NCBI GenBank assembly: GCA_035561515.1
Contig: DATMXP010000019.1
Coordinates: forward strand, 124,001 to 188,000
Length of the DNA stretch: 64,000 bases
Direction of reading: 5' to 3'
From: Terriglobales bacterium
GTDB lineage: Bacteria; Acidobacteriota; Terriglobia; Terriglobales; Acidobacteriaceae
Part shown: positions 7,869 through 16,771 of the stretch, piece after piece
Numbering within the stretch: the stretch's first letter is position 1
How the letters are laid out: each line of letters starts with the position of its first letter
Program-made: the position numbers and the translations under genes
The notes under the pieces: model-generated
The model's database searches: none
What the model saw: only the letters and a program-made list of their open reading frames with translations
Told to the model about the DNA's origin: nothing

Positions 7869-8349
7869 ACGGGTCGACCTGCTCTGCAATGTTCTGATCT
7901 TCCAAGAAGGTTGCGGGGCAGGTAGGTGCGTCTACCACCTTTGGAAGCTGCTTGGGTAAATCCCCCTCTGCTGTACCATTTGGGACAGCGTATTCCGCAA
8001 AACATCCAGCCAAAATTGTCTTCGTGTTGCTAATTCGGTGTGCGTTTTCCGGCATGCAACTCTCTATAACCCGCACTAACTGATCTGTGCCGTTCACTCG
8101 CGAACATTCGAGCCGTGTCGACAGGCAAGCAACTACGTAACGTGTGCGAGTTTGTTGGGATCGCTAGCGACCTGCGGAGTCTCTCCAAACGACCGTCTCC
8201 TGAGCTGCCTGTAATCGTCCATTCGGAGCTGGAGTGGGAATTGCATTTTGCGTAAGGGGTCTTTCCAACCCGAGTCCCTAACAATTGCATGTTTACACGC
8301 TGACAAACCGCGACGGCGCGTAGTTCAGCTTGGAGTTTCTGGAGGAGAT
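7869..8349. other. Long leader region of the first TonB-type receptor
   Basis: About 480 nt with no supported gene. It ends in a strong GGAGGAG ribosome-binding site (8341-8347 region). A partial -24/-12 match (8230-8244, TTGC box good, -24 box poor) lies about 105 nt before the start. Confidence 0.4.
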
Positions 8350-11300
8350 ATGAGACACAGTGGCTCAATTGGCCAATTCGGCGGCCAATTCAAGATGAAA
8401 AGCAAACTCACTGTTACAACAATTTACCTTCTGGCTATCCTGCTGGTTTCGGTGCCGCTGTTCAGCCAGACGGAAACAGGTGCAATCACTGGCACGGTGG
8501 TGGACCCCACTGGTGCAGTTGTCCCAAAAGCGGCAGTGACCGCTACGTCGACGACAACGGGCGCAGTCCGATCAACGGAAACCAATGATAATGGACTGTA
8601 CACAATCACGAACCTCCAGCCCGGCAGCTACGAACTGAAGATTAAAGCGAGCGGCTTTCGCGCTCACCTTCAACGCATCCAGGTAGCCGTCGGCTCAAGG
8701 GTATCGGCTGATGCACGACTTCAAACCGGTTCTTCGGAAACGGTGGTTGAGGTCACTGCGAAAGCAGAAGACGTAGCTGTCAATACCGAAAACCAGACCA
8801 CGAGTCAGGTGATCAGCAGCCAACAAATCTCGGAGCTTCCTTCCCTCACGCGCAATCCCTACGACTTTGTCGCGACCTCCGGAAGTGTGGCTTCGGACGC
8901 GGGCGCTGCGACCGGTCGCGGCGTGGGCGTTTCCATCAACGGAGCCCGCGCAGCCAGCACCAACATCCTGCTGGACGGCGGCGAGAACGTGGACTACTTC
9001 ACGGCCGTGGTGGGGCAGAACGTGCCTTTGGACTCCGTTCAGGAGCTCAGCGTTTTGACCAGCAATTTCACTCCAGAATTCGGCCGTGCTTCGGGAGGGG
9101 TGGTGAACGTTGCGACAAAATCAGGCACCAATGCTTTTCATGGTTCGGCCTATGAGTACTATCGCGGTTCCGGGCTCGGAGCGAACACTCCGGAAAACAA
9201 AGCAAATGACCTGCCGCGCAATCGCTATGTTCGCAATCAGTTCGGCTACTCCATTGGTGGTCCGATTATCAAGGACAAGCTGTTCTTCTTTAACAACATC
9301 GAGTGGATCCGGGTGCGCAGCGCCGCGAGCCGCCAGTTCCTGGTTCCGACACCCCAATTCATCGCGCAGGCAGCACCTGCTACGCAACAATTCTTTGCTA
9401 CCTACGGCACCCTAGTGAGACCGATCGACACTGTTTTCACGAAGAGCCAGTTGACTGTTGCCGGTTCCGGCTTGGCTGCAGGAACCGCAGGTACGCCGTG
9501 GGGTGATTTGCCGGGCACGTTCCCAGTTCTCGGCCAAGTAACAAGTACGGTGCCAATTGACGCTGGCGGTGGCGACCCGCAGAATTCCCTTCTTGGAGTA
9601 GTCCGCTTCGATTACAACCTGAGCGAAAAGACGCAGATCTTCGCTCGTTGGTCGGTGGACCGGCTTAACGCGTTTCAAGGGTCTAACTCGTATAGCCCAT
9701 ATGCCGGGTACAACACGGGATACCTGAACCGTAATAACAATTACCTGATATCGCTGACACACGTGTTCAGTCCCAATCTGGTGAGCCAGACCAAAATTGT
9801 CTATAACCGCTTGAAGAACCTGCAGCCGGTCAATGGCCCGAATGTGCCGACTCTCTTCTGGAAGGGATCGAACGCGCTGATTCTGGGCAAGCGCGCATGG
9901 CTGCCGGGTTATCTCCCGGGCTCTCCTGGGTCGGGCATTCCATTCGGCGGACCGCAGAATTTGTACCAGTTCTATGAAGACTTGAACTGGACGAGGGGAC
10001 GTCATCAGTTCCGCTTCGGCGGCAACTACATCCAGATGCGTGACAACCGAGTTTTCGGTGCGTACCAAATGGCGCCGGAACAGCTCGGAGGTAACACGAC
10101 CCAAGGCTTCAACAATTTCCTGTTGGGGCAACTCGTCAGCTTCCGTAGTGCGATTGATCCGAAAGGAGCCAATGCTTGCAAGTTTGATTACGCTGCGCTG
10201 GACAACAATCCATCTCTCGGCACCCTTCCTTATATTCAGGATTCGAGCTGTGCGATTACGCTTCCGGCAACAACTCCGAAGTTCGGCCGCAATAACCGGT
10301 ACAATGATTTTGCTGTGTACGCTAATGATTCATGGAAGGTCCTCGACCGCCTTACCGTGAATTTGGGCATGAGGTACGAGTACTTCGGCGTCCAACACAA
10401 CGCAGATCCGAACCTGGATGCTAATTTCTACTATGGATCTGGTTCAAACTTCCCGCAGCAGTACCGCAACGGACTGGCGATGAGAACGGCGAATTCTCCT
10501 GTCGGCGGCCTGTGGGCGCCCGACAAGAACAACTTTGCCCCACGTGTAGGATTCGCCTATGACGTCTTCGGAGATGGCAAGACCAGCATTCGTGGCGGCT
10601 TCGGAATTTTCTACGAGCGCAACTTTGGCAACGTCACGTTTAACGTGATCCAGAACCCGCCGAACTATGCCGTGATTTCCATTACTCCTGCCGATGTGGG
10701 CGGGAATCTGCCCGTCTACACCAGTAATCTGGGACCGTTCGCCGGCACCGGTGCTACCAAGTACATCCTGACCCCCAGCCTGCGCAACGTCTCGCAGAAC
10801 ATCCGGACTGCATACAACGAGACCTGGAACCTCGGTGTGGAACGGCAACTTGGTGTCAATTCAGTGCTGGCCGTGACGTACACGGGATCACGTGGACTCA
10901 AGCTGTACACCTTGGAAGACTACAACCGCCGCGGCTCAGGAGTTATTTACAACGGTGACAATCCTGACGCCATCATCGGGTACCTAGCCAATGGCGATCC
11001 AATCTACAATAACCAGTCGCGAATGAACATGCAGTATGGCGTCGGCTCGTACAACCGCGGCAACCGTGGTTTCTCTGCATACAACGGTCTGAACGTTCGT
11101 TTCCAGACGAATGATTTCCGGCACACCGGACTGAGCTTGATCACGAATTACACCTGGTCGCACGCTATCGACAACCTCAGCTCGACCTTCAGTGATTCTT
11201 ATTACAACTTCAACACCGGTCTGCTGGACCCCTTTAACCCGGCTCTCGACAAGGGCAATGCGGACTTTGACCTTCGCCACCGGTTAGTGATCGCCGGCAA

Positions 11301-11925
11301 TTGGCAACTGCCATGGGCGAAGAACAGTTCAAACCACATTGTCAAACATGCACTGGGCGGATGGGTACTAGCTCCAATCTTTACCGCCCAGACTGGGACG
11401 CCGTTTACGCTGTTCGACTGCACGAATACAGCTGCCTTCTACTGCCCGCGTGCGTTTGAGACTGGTCAGGCGAGCAAGATCTATCGTGGAAGTGCGGTTG
11501 GGGCGAACGAGTACTCATTCCTGAGCATTCCGATCGTGGACGCGGCTAACACCTACATTAATCCGCTGACCCTGAACTCGGAGATCGGGAACTGTACCGT
11601 TCCCGGACAGGGTGCAGCGGCTCCCTGCCCGTGGCCGTCGAATATGGCTCGGCGCAACTCGTTCACGGGCCCCGGATACTGGAACCTTAACCTGGGGATC
11701 TACAAAAACTTTGCGGTTACGGAAAGAGTGAAACTGCAGTTTCGGGGAGAGTTGTACAACGCCTTTAACCACCCAAACGCTTATGTGAACAACGGCACAA
11801 TCGATGTTTCGTCATCCACGGATCCCACGGGTCAGGTCGGCCTTGTAACTGTTAAGAAGGGTTATAGGCCGAGCGGCGCTCAGGAAAGACGCGACGTGCA
11901 ATTGGCTCTGAGGCTCACCTTCTAG
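8350..11925 (+). CDS. Oar-like TonB-dependent receptor with carboxypeptidase-regulatory-like domain
   Basis: The 1191-residue outer-membrane receptor begins with a signal peptide (LTVTTIYLLAILLVSVPLFSQ), then a carboxypeptidase-regulatory-like domain (GAITGTVVDPTGAVVPKA to about residue 115), a plug (INGARAASTNILLDGGENVD, FGRASGGVVNVATKSGTN) and a long beta-barrel ending in aromatic LRLTF. This architecture is greatly expanded in Acidobacteriota. ATG 8350 is chosen for its GGAGGAG site; ATG 8395 would give a shorter signal peptide. The substrate cannot be read from sequence. A relic of the C-terminus of a relative lies at 12654-12701. Confidence 0.85.
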   Translation: MRHSGSIGQFGGQFKMKSKLTVTTIYLLAILLVSVPLFSQTETGAITGTVVDPTGAVVPKAAVTATSTTTGAVRSTETNDNGLYTITNLQPGSYELKIKASGFRAHLQRIQVAVGSRVSADARLQTGSSETVVEVTAKAEDVAVNTENQTTSQVISSQQISELPSLTRNPYDFVATSGSVASDAGAATGRGVGVSINGARAASTNILLDGGENVDYFTAVVGQNVPLDSVQELSVLTSNFTPEFGRASGGVVNVATKSGTNAFHGSAYEYYRGSGLGANTPENKANDLPRNRYVRNQFGYSIGGPIIKDKLFFFNNIEWIRVRSAASRQFLVPTPQFIAQAAPATQQFFATYGTLVRPIDTVFTKSQLTVAGSGLAAGTAGTPWGDLPGTFPVLGQVTSTVPIDAGGGDPQNSLLGVVRFDYNLSEKTQIFARWSVDRLNAFQGSNSYSPYAGYNTGYLNRNNNYLISLTHVFSPNLVSQTKIVYNRLKNLQPVNGPNVPTLFWKGSNALILGKRAWLPGYLPGSPGSGIPFGGPQNLYQFYEDLNWTRGRHQFRFGGNYIQMRDNRVFGAYQMAPEQLGGNTTQGFNNFLLGQLVSFRSAIDPKGANACKFDYAALDNNPSLGTLPYIQDSSCAITLPATTPKFGRNNRYNDFAVYANDSWKVLDRLTVNLGMRYEYFGVQHNADPNLDANFYYGSGSNFPQQYRNGLAMRTANSPVGGLWAPDKNNFAPRVGFAYDVFGDGKTSIRGGFGIFYERNFGNVTFNVIQNPPNYAVISITPADVGGNLPVYTSNLGPFAGTGATKYILTPSLRNVSQNIRTAYNETWNLGVERQLGVNSVLAVTYTGSRGLKLYTLEDYNRRGSGVIYNGDNPDAIIGYLANGDPIYNNQSRMNMQYGVGSYNRGNRGFSAYNGLNVRFQTNDFRHTGLSLITNYTWSHAIDNLSSTFSDSYYNFNTGLLDPFNPALDKGNADFDLRHRLVIAGNWQLPWAKNSSNHIVKHALGGWVLAPIFTAQTGTPFTLFDCTNTAAFYCPRAFETGQASKIYRGSAVGANEYSFLSIPIVDAANTYINPLTLNSEIGNCTVPGQGAAAPCPWPSNMARRNSFTGPGYWNLNLGIYKNFAVTERVKLQFRGELYNAFNHPNAYVNNGTIDVSSSTDPTGQVGLVTVKKGYRPSGAQERRDVQLALRLTF

Positions 11926-12125
11926 GCGGTTGGCAAGGCATATTGTCGGGCCGGCCTTGCGGTTGGCCTGATCTTAATCTCTCGCTCGTTTTCGGAAGGA
12001 GGTTCACGTTCGGCGATGAAGTGCAAAGCAGAACGAAAAGCCTAGCCCGTTACAGCTCAGCTGTGGTGGAGTTAGCGCAGCTTGGGTGACACATGGATTC
12101 GTCTATGTGGCAGAAAGGAGATCTT

Positions 12126-12638
12126 ATGGCCAAGTGGGGAGTCTGGTTCGCTGTTGTTCTCATATCGGCTGCATCAGCCATGGCTCAAACCATACTTCGT
12201 CCCAGTTCCGCAGCTGCTGCAGAGGGTGGATCAAATGGCTTTTGGTATCCTGCTCTGGCCTTCGACGGCGACATGACAACACCGTCGACAGCCTCGCCAG
12301 TATGTGAGGCCTACGGCAGCGAGAGTTTGTGGGAAATTTGGCAGGGGTTCCCGCAAGCACCACCGCACGATTCTCTAGTGCTAAAGGTTCGATCCCAAGT
12401 CAGGCATGAGGGTACGAGGGTGTCTGCTCGCCTGTATTGGACCGACAATTCTGGAACACCTTACAACATCTACTCGGTGAACAACCTCGATCGGGCAGAA
12501 CAAACGGACACAATCATTCTTCCACCGACCTTCGATACAACGAAGCTGGGAGTTAGCGCACTGGTGACGTGCGCCGCCCGGGATGCATATGCCTGGGGTG
12601 AAATGAACATATACGAAATCTGGGTTGAGGTGTATTGA
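12126..12638 (+). CDS. Secreted hypothetical protein, beta-rich
   Basis: The 170-residue product has a clear signal peptide (WGVWFAVVLISAASAMAQT). The mature part is rich in aromatic residues and resembles a beta-sandwich (AFDGDMTTPSTAS, LVLKVRSQVR, INIYEIWVEVY-like ending), without a family I can name. The AFDGD segment with an early Ser/Thr context is reminiscent of discoidin-like surface domains, but the match is weak. AAAGGAG precedes ATG 12126. It lies between the receptor and a receptor relic. Confidence 0.6.
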   Translation: MAKWGVWFAVVLISAASAMAQTILRPSSAAAAEGGSNGFWYPALAFDGDMTTPSTASPVCEAYGSESLWEIWQGFPQAPPHDSLVLKVRSQVRHEGTRVSARLYWTDNSGTPYNIYSVNNLDRAEQTDTIILPPTFDTTKLGVSALVTCAARDAYAWGEMNIYEIWVEVY

Positions 12639-12653
12639 CTTCCATGGTTTGCA

Positions 12654-12701
12654 CAGAAGGAAAGACGCGACGTGCAGTTGGCACTTAGGCTTACTTTTTA
12701 G
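12654..12701 (+). pseudogene. Relic of a TonB-type receptor C-terminus
   Basis: In frame, 12654-12701 reads QKERRDVQLALRLTF plus a stop codon. The receptor ending at 11925 ends QERRDVQLALRLTF. Thirteen codons agree in sense while most third positions differ (caa/cag, gct/gca, ctg/ctt, ctc/ctt, acc/act, ttc/ttt). Nothing upstream of 12654 continues the similarity. This looks like the last codons of a second, diverged receptor whose body has been deleted or replaced, leaving its terminator at 12730-12764. Confidence 0.6.
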
Positions 12702-12729
12702 GCCCCTGGCTGCTCAGAGTGATCTCCTC

Positions 12730-12764
12730 GGCCCCATCCTTTGCTGGCAGGGTGGGGCCCTTTT
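12730..12764 (+). terminator. Rho-independent terminator
   Basis: GGCCCCATCC (12730-12739) pairs with GGTGGGGCC (12751-12759), with a single bulge, followed by CTTTT (12760-12764). It directly follows the receptor relic. Confidence 0.7.
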
Positions 12765-12815
12765 CCTCACCCATCGATCCGCAACTATGTCCACATAGTA
12801 GAAAGGAGAAAACAG

Positions 12816-13244
12816 ATGAGACGCCTCATCGTTTTGCTATTGTTGGCGCCACTCTTGCCAATGGTGGCCGTGGCTGGTTGTCCTCGCGCAGAATTCACCA
12901 ACGTAACCACCAGTTGTTCTTGCACCGGACAGAGCGTTCCTGCAACTGCCTGCCGGTCCACTACAGAGAACGTATCGTGCACGAATGTCTACCCAGGCAA
13001 CTACTGTGGAAGCAGTGGAGCGAAGGACTGTTATGTTTCGTCCGCTCAACCCAACTGCTGGTTAGGGCCGGCCACCAGTACCCCAGCGAACATTCTTCCA
13101 AATCTCGACAATATTTTCTTGGATGATACTCGTGCGGAGTCAGCGTGGGCTGACGTCCCTACTTGCAGCGTCATAGCAACACACGCAAAGACTCCGCGCT
13201 GGAACAACTTAACTCAGCCGTCACCGCTGCTTGGTAGGCAATGA
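12816..13244 (+). CDS. Secreted Cys-rich hypothetical protein
   Basis: The 142-residue product has a signal peptide (LIVLLLLAPLLPMVAVAG) and a Cys-rich, Thr/Ser-rich mature N-terminal half (CSCTGQ, ACRS, SCTNVYPGNYCGSSGAKDCY), likely disulfide-bonded outside the cytoplasm. AAAGGAG is 7 nt before ATG 12816. Its stop overlaps the start of the next gene (13241), so the two are probably co-translated. No named family recognised. Confidence 0.6.
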   Translation: MRRLIVLLLLAPLLPMVAVAGCPRAEFTNVTTSCSCTGQSVPATACRSTTENVSCTNVYPGNYCGSSGAKDCYVSSAQPNCWLGPATSTPANILPNLDNIFLDDTRAESAWADVPTCSVIATHAKTPRWNNLTQPSPLLGRQ

Positions 13245-14242
13245 TGACTCGCTTGCATATTAGATGTCTCGTGCCGCTGCTTTGGGCGCTCGCTGCCGTT
13301 GGACAACAGCGTAACCCAAGTGAGCAAAAGCAACGGGTGGAAGAGGCGCGGTTGCTCCAAGCCTCTTCTAAGATTGTCGCAAGCGTTCCTCCGTTTGGAT
13401 CCATTGGTCCGGCGCAATGCGATTCAAGGGGCACCCTTTACTTCCATGCTTCATCGACACTTGATGCGAGTACGATCCTGGAACTCTCTGCCGATGGTTC
13501 CAAGTACAAGTTCTATCGATTACCGCCTGACCTTGCTGAATCCAACTGGTTCATCCAGTTTCGTGCAACTCCCTCGGGCGATTTGCGGCTGTTAACGGAG
13601 TCGGAGGATGGCCTACGGGTTATCGAATTCGCCAAAGACGGGAGCGTGGCAACGAAGACTCGGCTCGATGTACCCAAGCATCTTAAAGTCACAGGCTTTG
13701 CAAGCTTTAACTCTGGTGCGACGTTGCTGCTAGGGTACTTCGGGAAAGCGGCGGAAGATCGCGACAAGGGGCACAGGTATGCTGCTGTCTTTGATCCTTC
13801 CGGTAAGCTGGTAAAGCGACTGGGCAGGAATCTTGGAACAATTGACCTCGGACATGAGCCGTATGCCACAATTGCCATGGCCGCTGTCGGCGAAGACGAT
13901 GCGGTGTACTTCCTTGTGAACGACCAACTCCTAGTCGTTTCCCAATCAGGACAGTTTCTTCGGAGGCTCCCTGTACGCAAGGTCAAGGATGATTTCTTTC
14001 CCAATGCGATCCAGGTCTCCGGTGGGCTGATTGCGATCCAGTATTACAAGAACGTGGGGCAAGGAAAGCCCTTCTTGTCACGGTACCTTGTTCTGAATGC
14101 CTACACCGGAACCGAGACGGGATTCTATCTCCCTGAGGAAGAACTGGGGAACTCCCTGGTATGCTTCTCCGCCGAGGAGGGCTTTACTTTCACCAGAGTT
14201 ATAGAAGGCAAAGAGGTGTTGCTTAAAGCTCAGCTCAAATAA
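13241..14242 (+). CDS. Secreted protein, possible beta-propeller
   Basis: The 333-residue product has a short signal peptide (IRCLVPLLWALAAVG) and repeated segments alternating hydrophobic strands with DG or SG turns (LSADGSKYKFYRL, FAKDGSVATKTRL, FDPSGKLVKRLG, VSQSGQFLRRLP). The spacing of about 45-60 residues fits propeller blades of the NHL/6-bladed type. No catalytic motif is visible. Translation is coupled to the Cys-rich gene by a 4-nt overlap; ATG 13244 is a possible alternative start. Confidence 0.6.
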   Translation: MMTRLHIRCLVPLLWALAAVGQQRNPSEQKQRVEEARLLQASSKIVASVPPFGSIGPAQCDSRGTLYFHASSTLDASTILELSADGSKYKFYRLPPDLAESNWFIQFRATPSGDLRLLTESEDGLRVIEFAKDGSVATKTRLDVPKHLKVTGFASFNSGATLLLGYFGKAAEDRDKGHRYAAVFDPSGKLVKRLGRNLGTIDLGHEPYATIAMAAVGEDDAVYFLVNDQLLVVSQSGQFLRRLPVRKVKDDFFPNAIQVSGGLIAIQYYKNVGQGKPFLSRYLVLNAYTGTETGFYLPEEELGNSLVCFSAEEGFTFTRVIEGKEVLLKAQLK

Positions 14243-14371
14243 GTCATGGTCTTCCGCACTAGCGTGCCATCCTTTTTTGGAAGACTTCCCCACTTGTTTC
14301 CTCGAATCATCTAGATGACATTGGAAGACTCTCGTACGAATCGATTGTTAGGTTCTGCGGCTCGCAGCTGT

Positions 14372-14821
14372 TTAACCGCTGGCTGGAATACGCTGCGGCT
14401 CCTTATCGAATTGCCGGAGCCCGAAACTGAGGTTGCGAAGCGCTTCTTGGCAGATGTGCTTAACTTCTCGGTTCTGGAGACCTGTGATTTCACTAACCCT
14501 GGGAACGCTAAGCGAAAACGCACCCACTAATACGACGACTGTGCGCTGCTCTGGAGAAAGTTCCAGAAGTGAATGAACTAGCGGGTCAGTCGATCGGGAC
14601 GCCGGTGCAGCTACTCGATGGAGCACGGTTAGGGCGCAGCGTAATACTGCGACAGTATTGTCGCGAGTCTTTAGTGAAGGCGACTTCAGGTGTTCCACAA
14701 GGGTTTCGATAGTGAGTGATTCCGCTAACTCCGGAGCTCCGGTTAACAAGTGGAAGAAGCGCAATAAAAGAGGCACCCACCTCGATAAAAGAAATTGCGT
14801 GTCTGGTGCAACGGGTTCCAT
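14372..14821 (-). CDS. Divergent ECF-sigma-like protein B
   Basis: The 149-residue product has an N-terminal helical segment (QFLLSRWVPLLLRFFHLLTG) matching the region-2-like segment of the two paralogues at 15603-16088 (FYERWFPIIHSFSRLFLG) and 40836-41366 (FYDRWAPLVSTFCRLYMG). Its C-terminal LSPEQRTVVVLVGAF...VSEITG...VKHICQEAL resembles sigma region 4. ATG 14821 is chosen because it aligns with the paralogues; ATG 14899 would add 26 residues. It lies downstream of the helical exported protein. Very short for an ECF sigma and lacking clear region 4 DNA-contact residues, so it may be a regulator derived from a sigma factor. Confidence 0.6.
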   Translation of the reverse strand: MEPVAPDTQFLLSRWVPLLLRFFHLLTGAPELAESLTIETLVEHLKSPSLKTRDNTVAVLRCALTVLHRVAAPASRSTDPLVHSLLELSPEQRTVVVLVGAFSLSVPRVSEITGLQNREVKHICQEALRNLSFGLRQFDKEPQRIPASG

Positions 14822-14852
14822 ATTTACTTCGGTTCTGTTTCCGAGAATCCCG

Positions 14853-14910
14853 GTAGCAGGGCTGACAACTGCGATGGCGGGCGAGTACGGCACAGTCATC
14901 AGCCCGCTAC
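14853..14910. repeat. Inverted repeat between the helical gene and sigma-like gene B
   Basis: GTAGCAGGGCTGA (14853-14865) and TCAGCCCGCTAC (14899-14910) are inverted copies with one extra base and a 33-nt loop. It lies in the gap between the two minus-strand genes and could act as an attenuator or processing hairpin. Confidence 0.35.
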
Positions 14911-14917
14911 TAGGAAT

Positions 14918-15472
14918 TCATGCGATGCCCATTTCGCTGGCGATTTGTTGCTGTTCGCGGAGGAGCTTGTCCACCGCCTTTTCGACCTTCTGCAACTCGG
15001 TTGCTCCCTTTCCAGCATTTTTCGGCTGACTGAATTCGGTGATGGCGTTGTTTGCCGCTTTGGCCAGGCTCTCGTTGGCTTTGGCAACGTTCTTGATCGT
15101 CTTCTTCAATCCTTCTAGCTGGGACTGAGTCAAGCTCTTTACGAATTCATGGTGCCCAGTCATATTCGTGTCGAGCGCCGATCTTAGTGCCTCCAGTTGA
15201 CCGGTGTAGTCAGCGGCGGCGACGGATGGGCGACGGAACTCCTCCAGTTGTTGCTTGAAGGCCTGAGTATTCTGACTCCAGTGCTGAAAGTGGCTCTTTT
15301 GCTCCGCCGTCGTCTGTATTGCAAGGTCCATAGCCTTCGTTGCGTTCGTGTGAGTATGACTCCCACCGCTGTTCATCCCGCCCATGCTGTGTCCTGCGTG
15401 CTGAGCAAGCAGAGGTTGTGAAAACAAAGCCAGTAGAATTGTGCCAAGGTAGACTGCGGTCTTGAGTTTCAT
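14918..15472 (-). CDS. Exported helical protein 1 (paired with sigma-like genes)
   Basis: The 184-residue product has a signal peptide (AVYLGTILLALFSQPLLAQ), a His/Met-rich N-terminus (HAGHSMGGMNSGGSHTHTN) and long helices. The core ALRSALDTNMTGHHEFVKSL...QSQLEGLKKTI aligns with ALETVSSRHSAFVAAL...DNQRKLVKPRL in 40032-40565, so the two are paralogues, each next to a divergent ECF-sigma-like gene. The His-rich segment suggests metal binding. It may be a periplasmic sensor or chaperone; no named family recognised. The AAGGAG at about 17 nt before ATG is further than ideal. Confidence 0.65.
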   Translation of the reverse strand: MKLKTAVYLGTILLALFSQPLLAQHAGHSMGGMNSGGSHTHTNATKAMDLAIQTTAEQKSHFQHWSQNTQAFKQQLEEFRRPSVAAADYTGQLEALRSALDTNMTGHHEFVKSLTQSQLEGLKKTIKNVAKANESLAKAANNAITEFSQPKNAGKGATELQKVEKAVDKLLREQQQIASEMGIA

Positions 15473-15602
15473 AAGAGTATGTTCTTGATCTCCTTTTGAT
15501 GTTGAATTACGTCTATTCCTTTTTCGTTCCCAAAACTATGCCAACGTGGAACCTATCGAGGTGCTCGCGGCCTTTACCTCCCTGACCGCGACGCTTGCCT
15601 GT

Positions 15603-16088
15603 TTAGCTCACGAGCATCAGCGCATCAGCCTTCCTGGTCGGATAGCTGTGCCAGTTCAGCAGGCGTCGCATTTGCGCCCGACTTGCTTCACAGAGTTCTG
15701 CAACAGACTCACCGGGCCATCCCGTGGTGAGTTCAATCCAGTCAAGCGTTAGTCCGTAGACCGTGTGAAGTAAGAACACCAATCGTTCCTGTGGACTGAG
15801 GAACATCAAAGCCTTATCGAATTTGGAACCGTCGGTATCGAACAGGGATGTTCTTGCCAGTGGTTTGGAGCTGAATTGCCGATTTAGTGCGCTCTCGACC
15901 GCGCATTCCCACAGAACCAGAGGCATTTGAATCACTTCGTAAGGCAAGCCCGTCCGCATGTATTCTGAAAAAGCTTCAATGGCCGCGACAGTTCCTTGGG
16001 GTCGGCTGCCCAGGAAGAGTCGAGAAAATGAATGGATGATGGGAAACCACCTCTCATAAAATGTTCGAATCTCCCGACTGCTAGCCAT
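15603..16088 (-). CDS. Divergent ECF-sigma-like protein A
   Basis: The 161-residue product has the region-2-like block IRTFYERWFPIIHSFSRLFLG followed by AIEAFSEYMRTGLP, and a region-4-like block LSPQERLVFLLHTVYGLTLDWIELTTGW...VAELCEASRAQMRRLL. Residue pattern and length match the paralogues at 14372-14821 and 40836-41366. ATG 16088 follows directly after the stop (TAG) of the 110-residue gene, implying coupled translation. A sigma54-type promoter lies upstream of that gene. It may be an alternative sigma factor or an anti-sigma-type regulator; which cannot be decided from sequence. Confidence 0.65.
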   Translation of the reverse strand: MASSREIRTFYERWFPIIHSFSRLFLGSRPQGTVAAIEAFSEYMRTGLPYEVIQMPLVLWECAVESALNRQFSSKPLARTSLFDTDGSKFDKALMFLSPQERLVFLLHTVYGLTLDWIELTTGWPGESVAELCEASRAQMRRLLNWHSYPTRKADALMLVS

Positions 16089-16421
16089 CTATGCCGTCTC
16101 CTGGGGCATGCACTCGACCTCGCCAGATGAATAGCTATTTGAGCGAGATGTGCCAGCTGCCTGAACATCTGCTCCGATCTCATTAGCGTGCAGGTCAAGA
16201 GCGCCATACCTAGCAAATGTTGCTCTAGAGCTTGCGATCTTCGCGCGGATTCGCTGCGCAGTGATCGGCCTGCCGCCGTTTACGATCAGAGCAAGGGTTG
16301 TACCGGTAAGTGGATCGTTGAAGAGAACCATGTCCGGAATGCCTCTCTGACGTGAGCCGCGCTGGATTCCTTGATATTTACCACCTCCAGCAATTACGGC
16401 TTCCTGGATATTGCTCTCCAT
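16089..16421 (-). CDS. Small cytoplasmic hypothetical, first gene of the sigma-like operon
   Basis: The 110-residue product has no signal peptide or membrane segment. It contains GGGKYQGIQRGSRQRGIPD, a central LFNDPLTGTTLALIVNG segment and an Ala/Arg-rich helix (AQRIRAKIASSRATF). Its stop codon directly abuts the start of sigma-like gene A. GGGAGA precedes ATG 16421. A -24/-12 site (16447-16461) lies 26-40 nt upstream. No known family recognised; it could be a partner or regulator of the sigma-like protein. Confidence 0.5.
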   Translation of the reverse strand: MESNIQEAVIAGGGKYQGIQRGSRQRGIPDMVLFNDPLTGTTLALIVNGGRPITAQRIRAKIASSRATFARYGALDLHANEIGADVQAAGTSRSNSYSSGEVECMPQETA

Positions 16422-16446
16422 AACTCGTCTCCCGACTCTTGGAGAA

Positions 16447-16461
16447 GCACGGGAAGGGCCA
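16447..16461 (-). promoter_or_regulatory. Candidate sigma54 promoter, sigma-like operon A
   Basis: On the minus strand the sequence is TGGCCCTTCCCGTGC. The GG (16460-16459) and GC (16448-16447) dinucleotides have the strict sigma54 spacing. The -24 box is TGGCCC and the -12 box GTGC, one mismatch each from TGGCAC and TTGC. The predicted start of transcription near 16435 leaves room for the GGGAGA site. Confidence 0.55.
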
Positions 16462-16559
16462 ATCCTTCTTTCTGAAATTCACGAGGGAAGTTGAGGAATC
16501 TAAGCAGGTTTATGCCGATTCAGAACCGCAACCATTCGCAAATGCCCCAATTCCGGCAC

Positions 16560-16570
16560 TGCGTGCCGCA
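16560..16570. promoter_or_regulatory. Shared enhancer-like motif, copy 1
   Basis: TGCGTGCCGCA, whose reverse is TGCGGCACGCA, is an inverted repeat TGCG-N3-CGCA. The same 10-mer core lies upstream of the cus operon (25794-25804) and of sigma-like gene C (40753-40762). Here its centre is about 130 nt upstream of the predicted start for the minus operon, a usual distance for an NtrC-type enhancer. It also lies inside CGGCAC-TGC-GTGCCG (16554-16568). Confidence 0.5.
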
Positions 16571-16771
16571 TCAGAACCGGTTTCTTGAGACCAGAGGCAA
16601 TCCTCGCCCAAAGTAGATGACCTGCACGGCTGACTCCGTGAACACAACAAAAGCAGCCAGATAGACGGCTGCAGAGTTGGACTGATACTGGCCGCAATCA
16701 GGCAAGGATCAGTTTGGAATTTCACGTGCCTTGTACAGTGGTGCATTGCCAGTGTGCAGAAAGGAGCAGTG
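16571..16771. other. Region between the divergent sigma-like operon and secreted gene
   Basis: No gene is supported from 16422 to 16771. On the plus strand a weak -24/-12 match (TGGAATTTCACGTGC, 16715-16729) has the right spacing but a poor -24 box, 43 nt before the gene at 16772. If real, both flanking genes would be sigma54-controlled from this one region. Confidence 0.3.

Noticed and set aside
8230..8244. -24/-12-like site before the first TonB-type receptor
   Set aside because: The -12 box TTGCAT is good and spacing correct, but the -24 box TGGAGT matches poorly and the leader would be about 94 nt.
16715..16729. -24/-12-like site before the secreted gene at 16772
   Set aside because: GG-GC spacing is right but the -24 box TGGAAT has three mismatches to TGGCAC; not counted among the seven.
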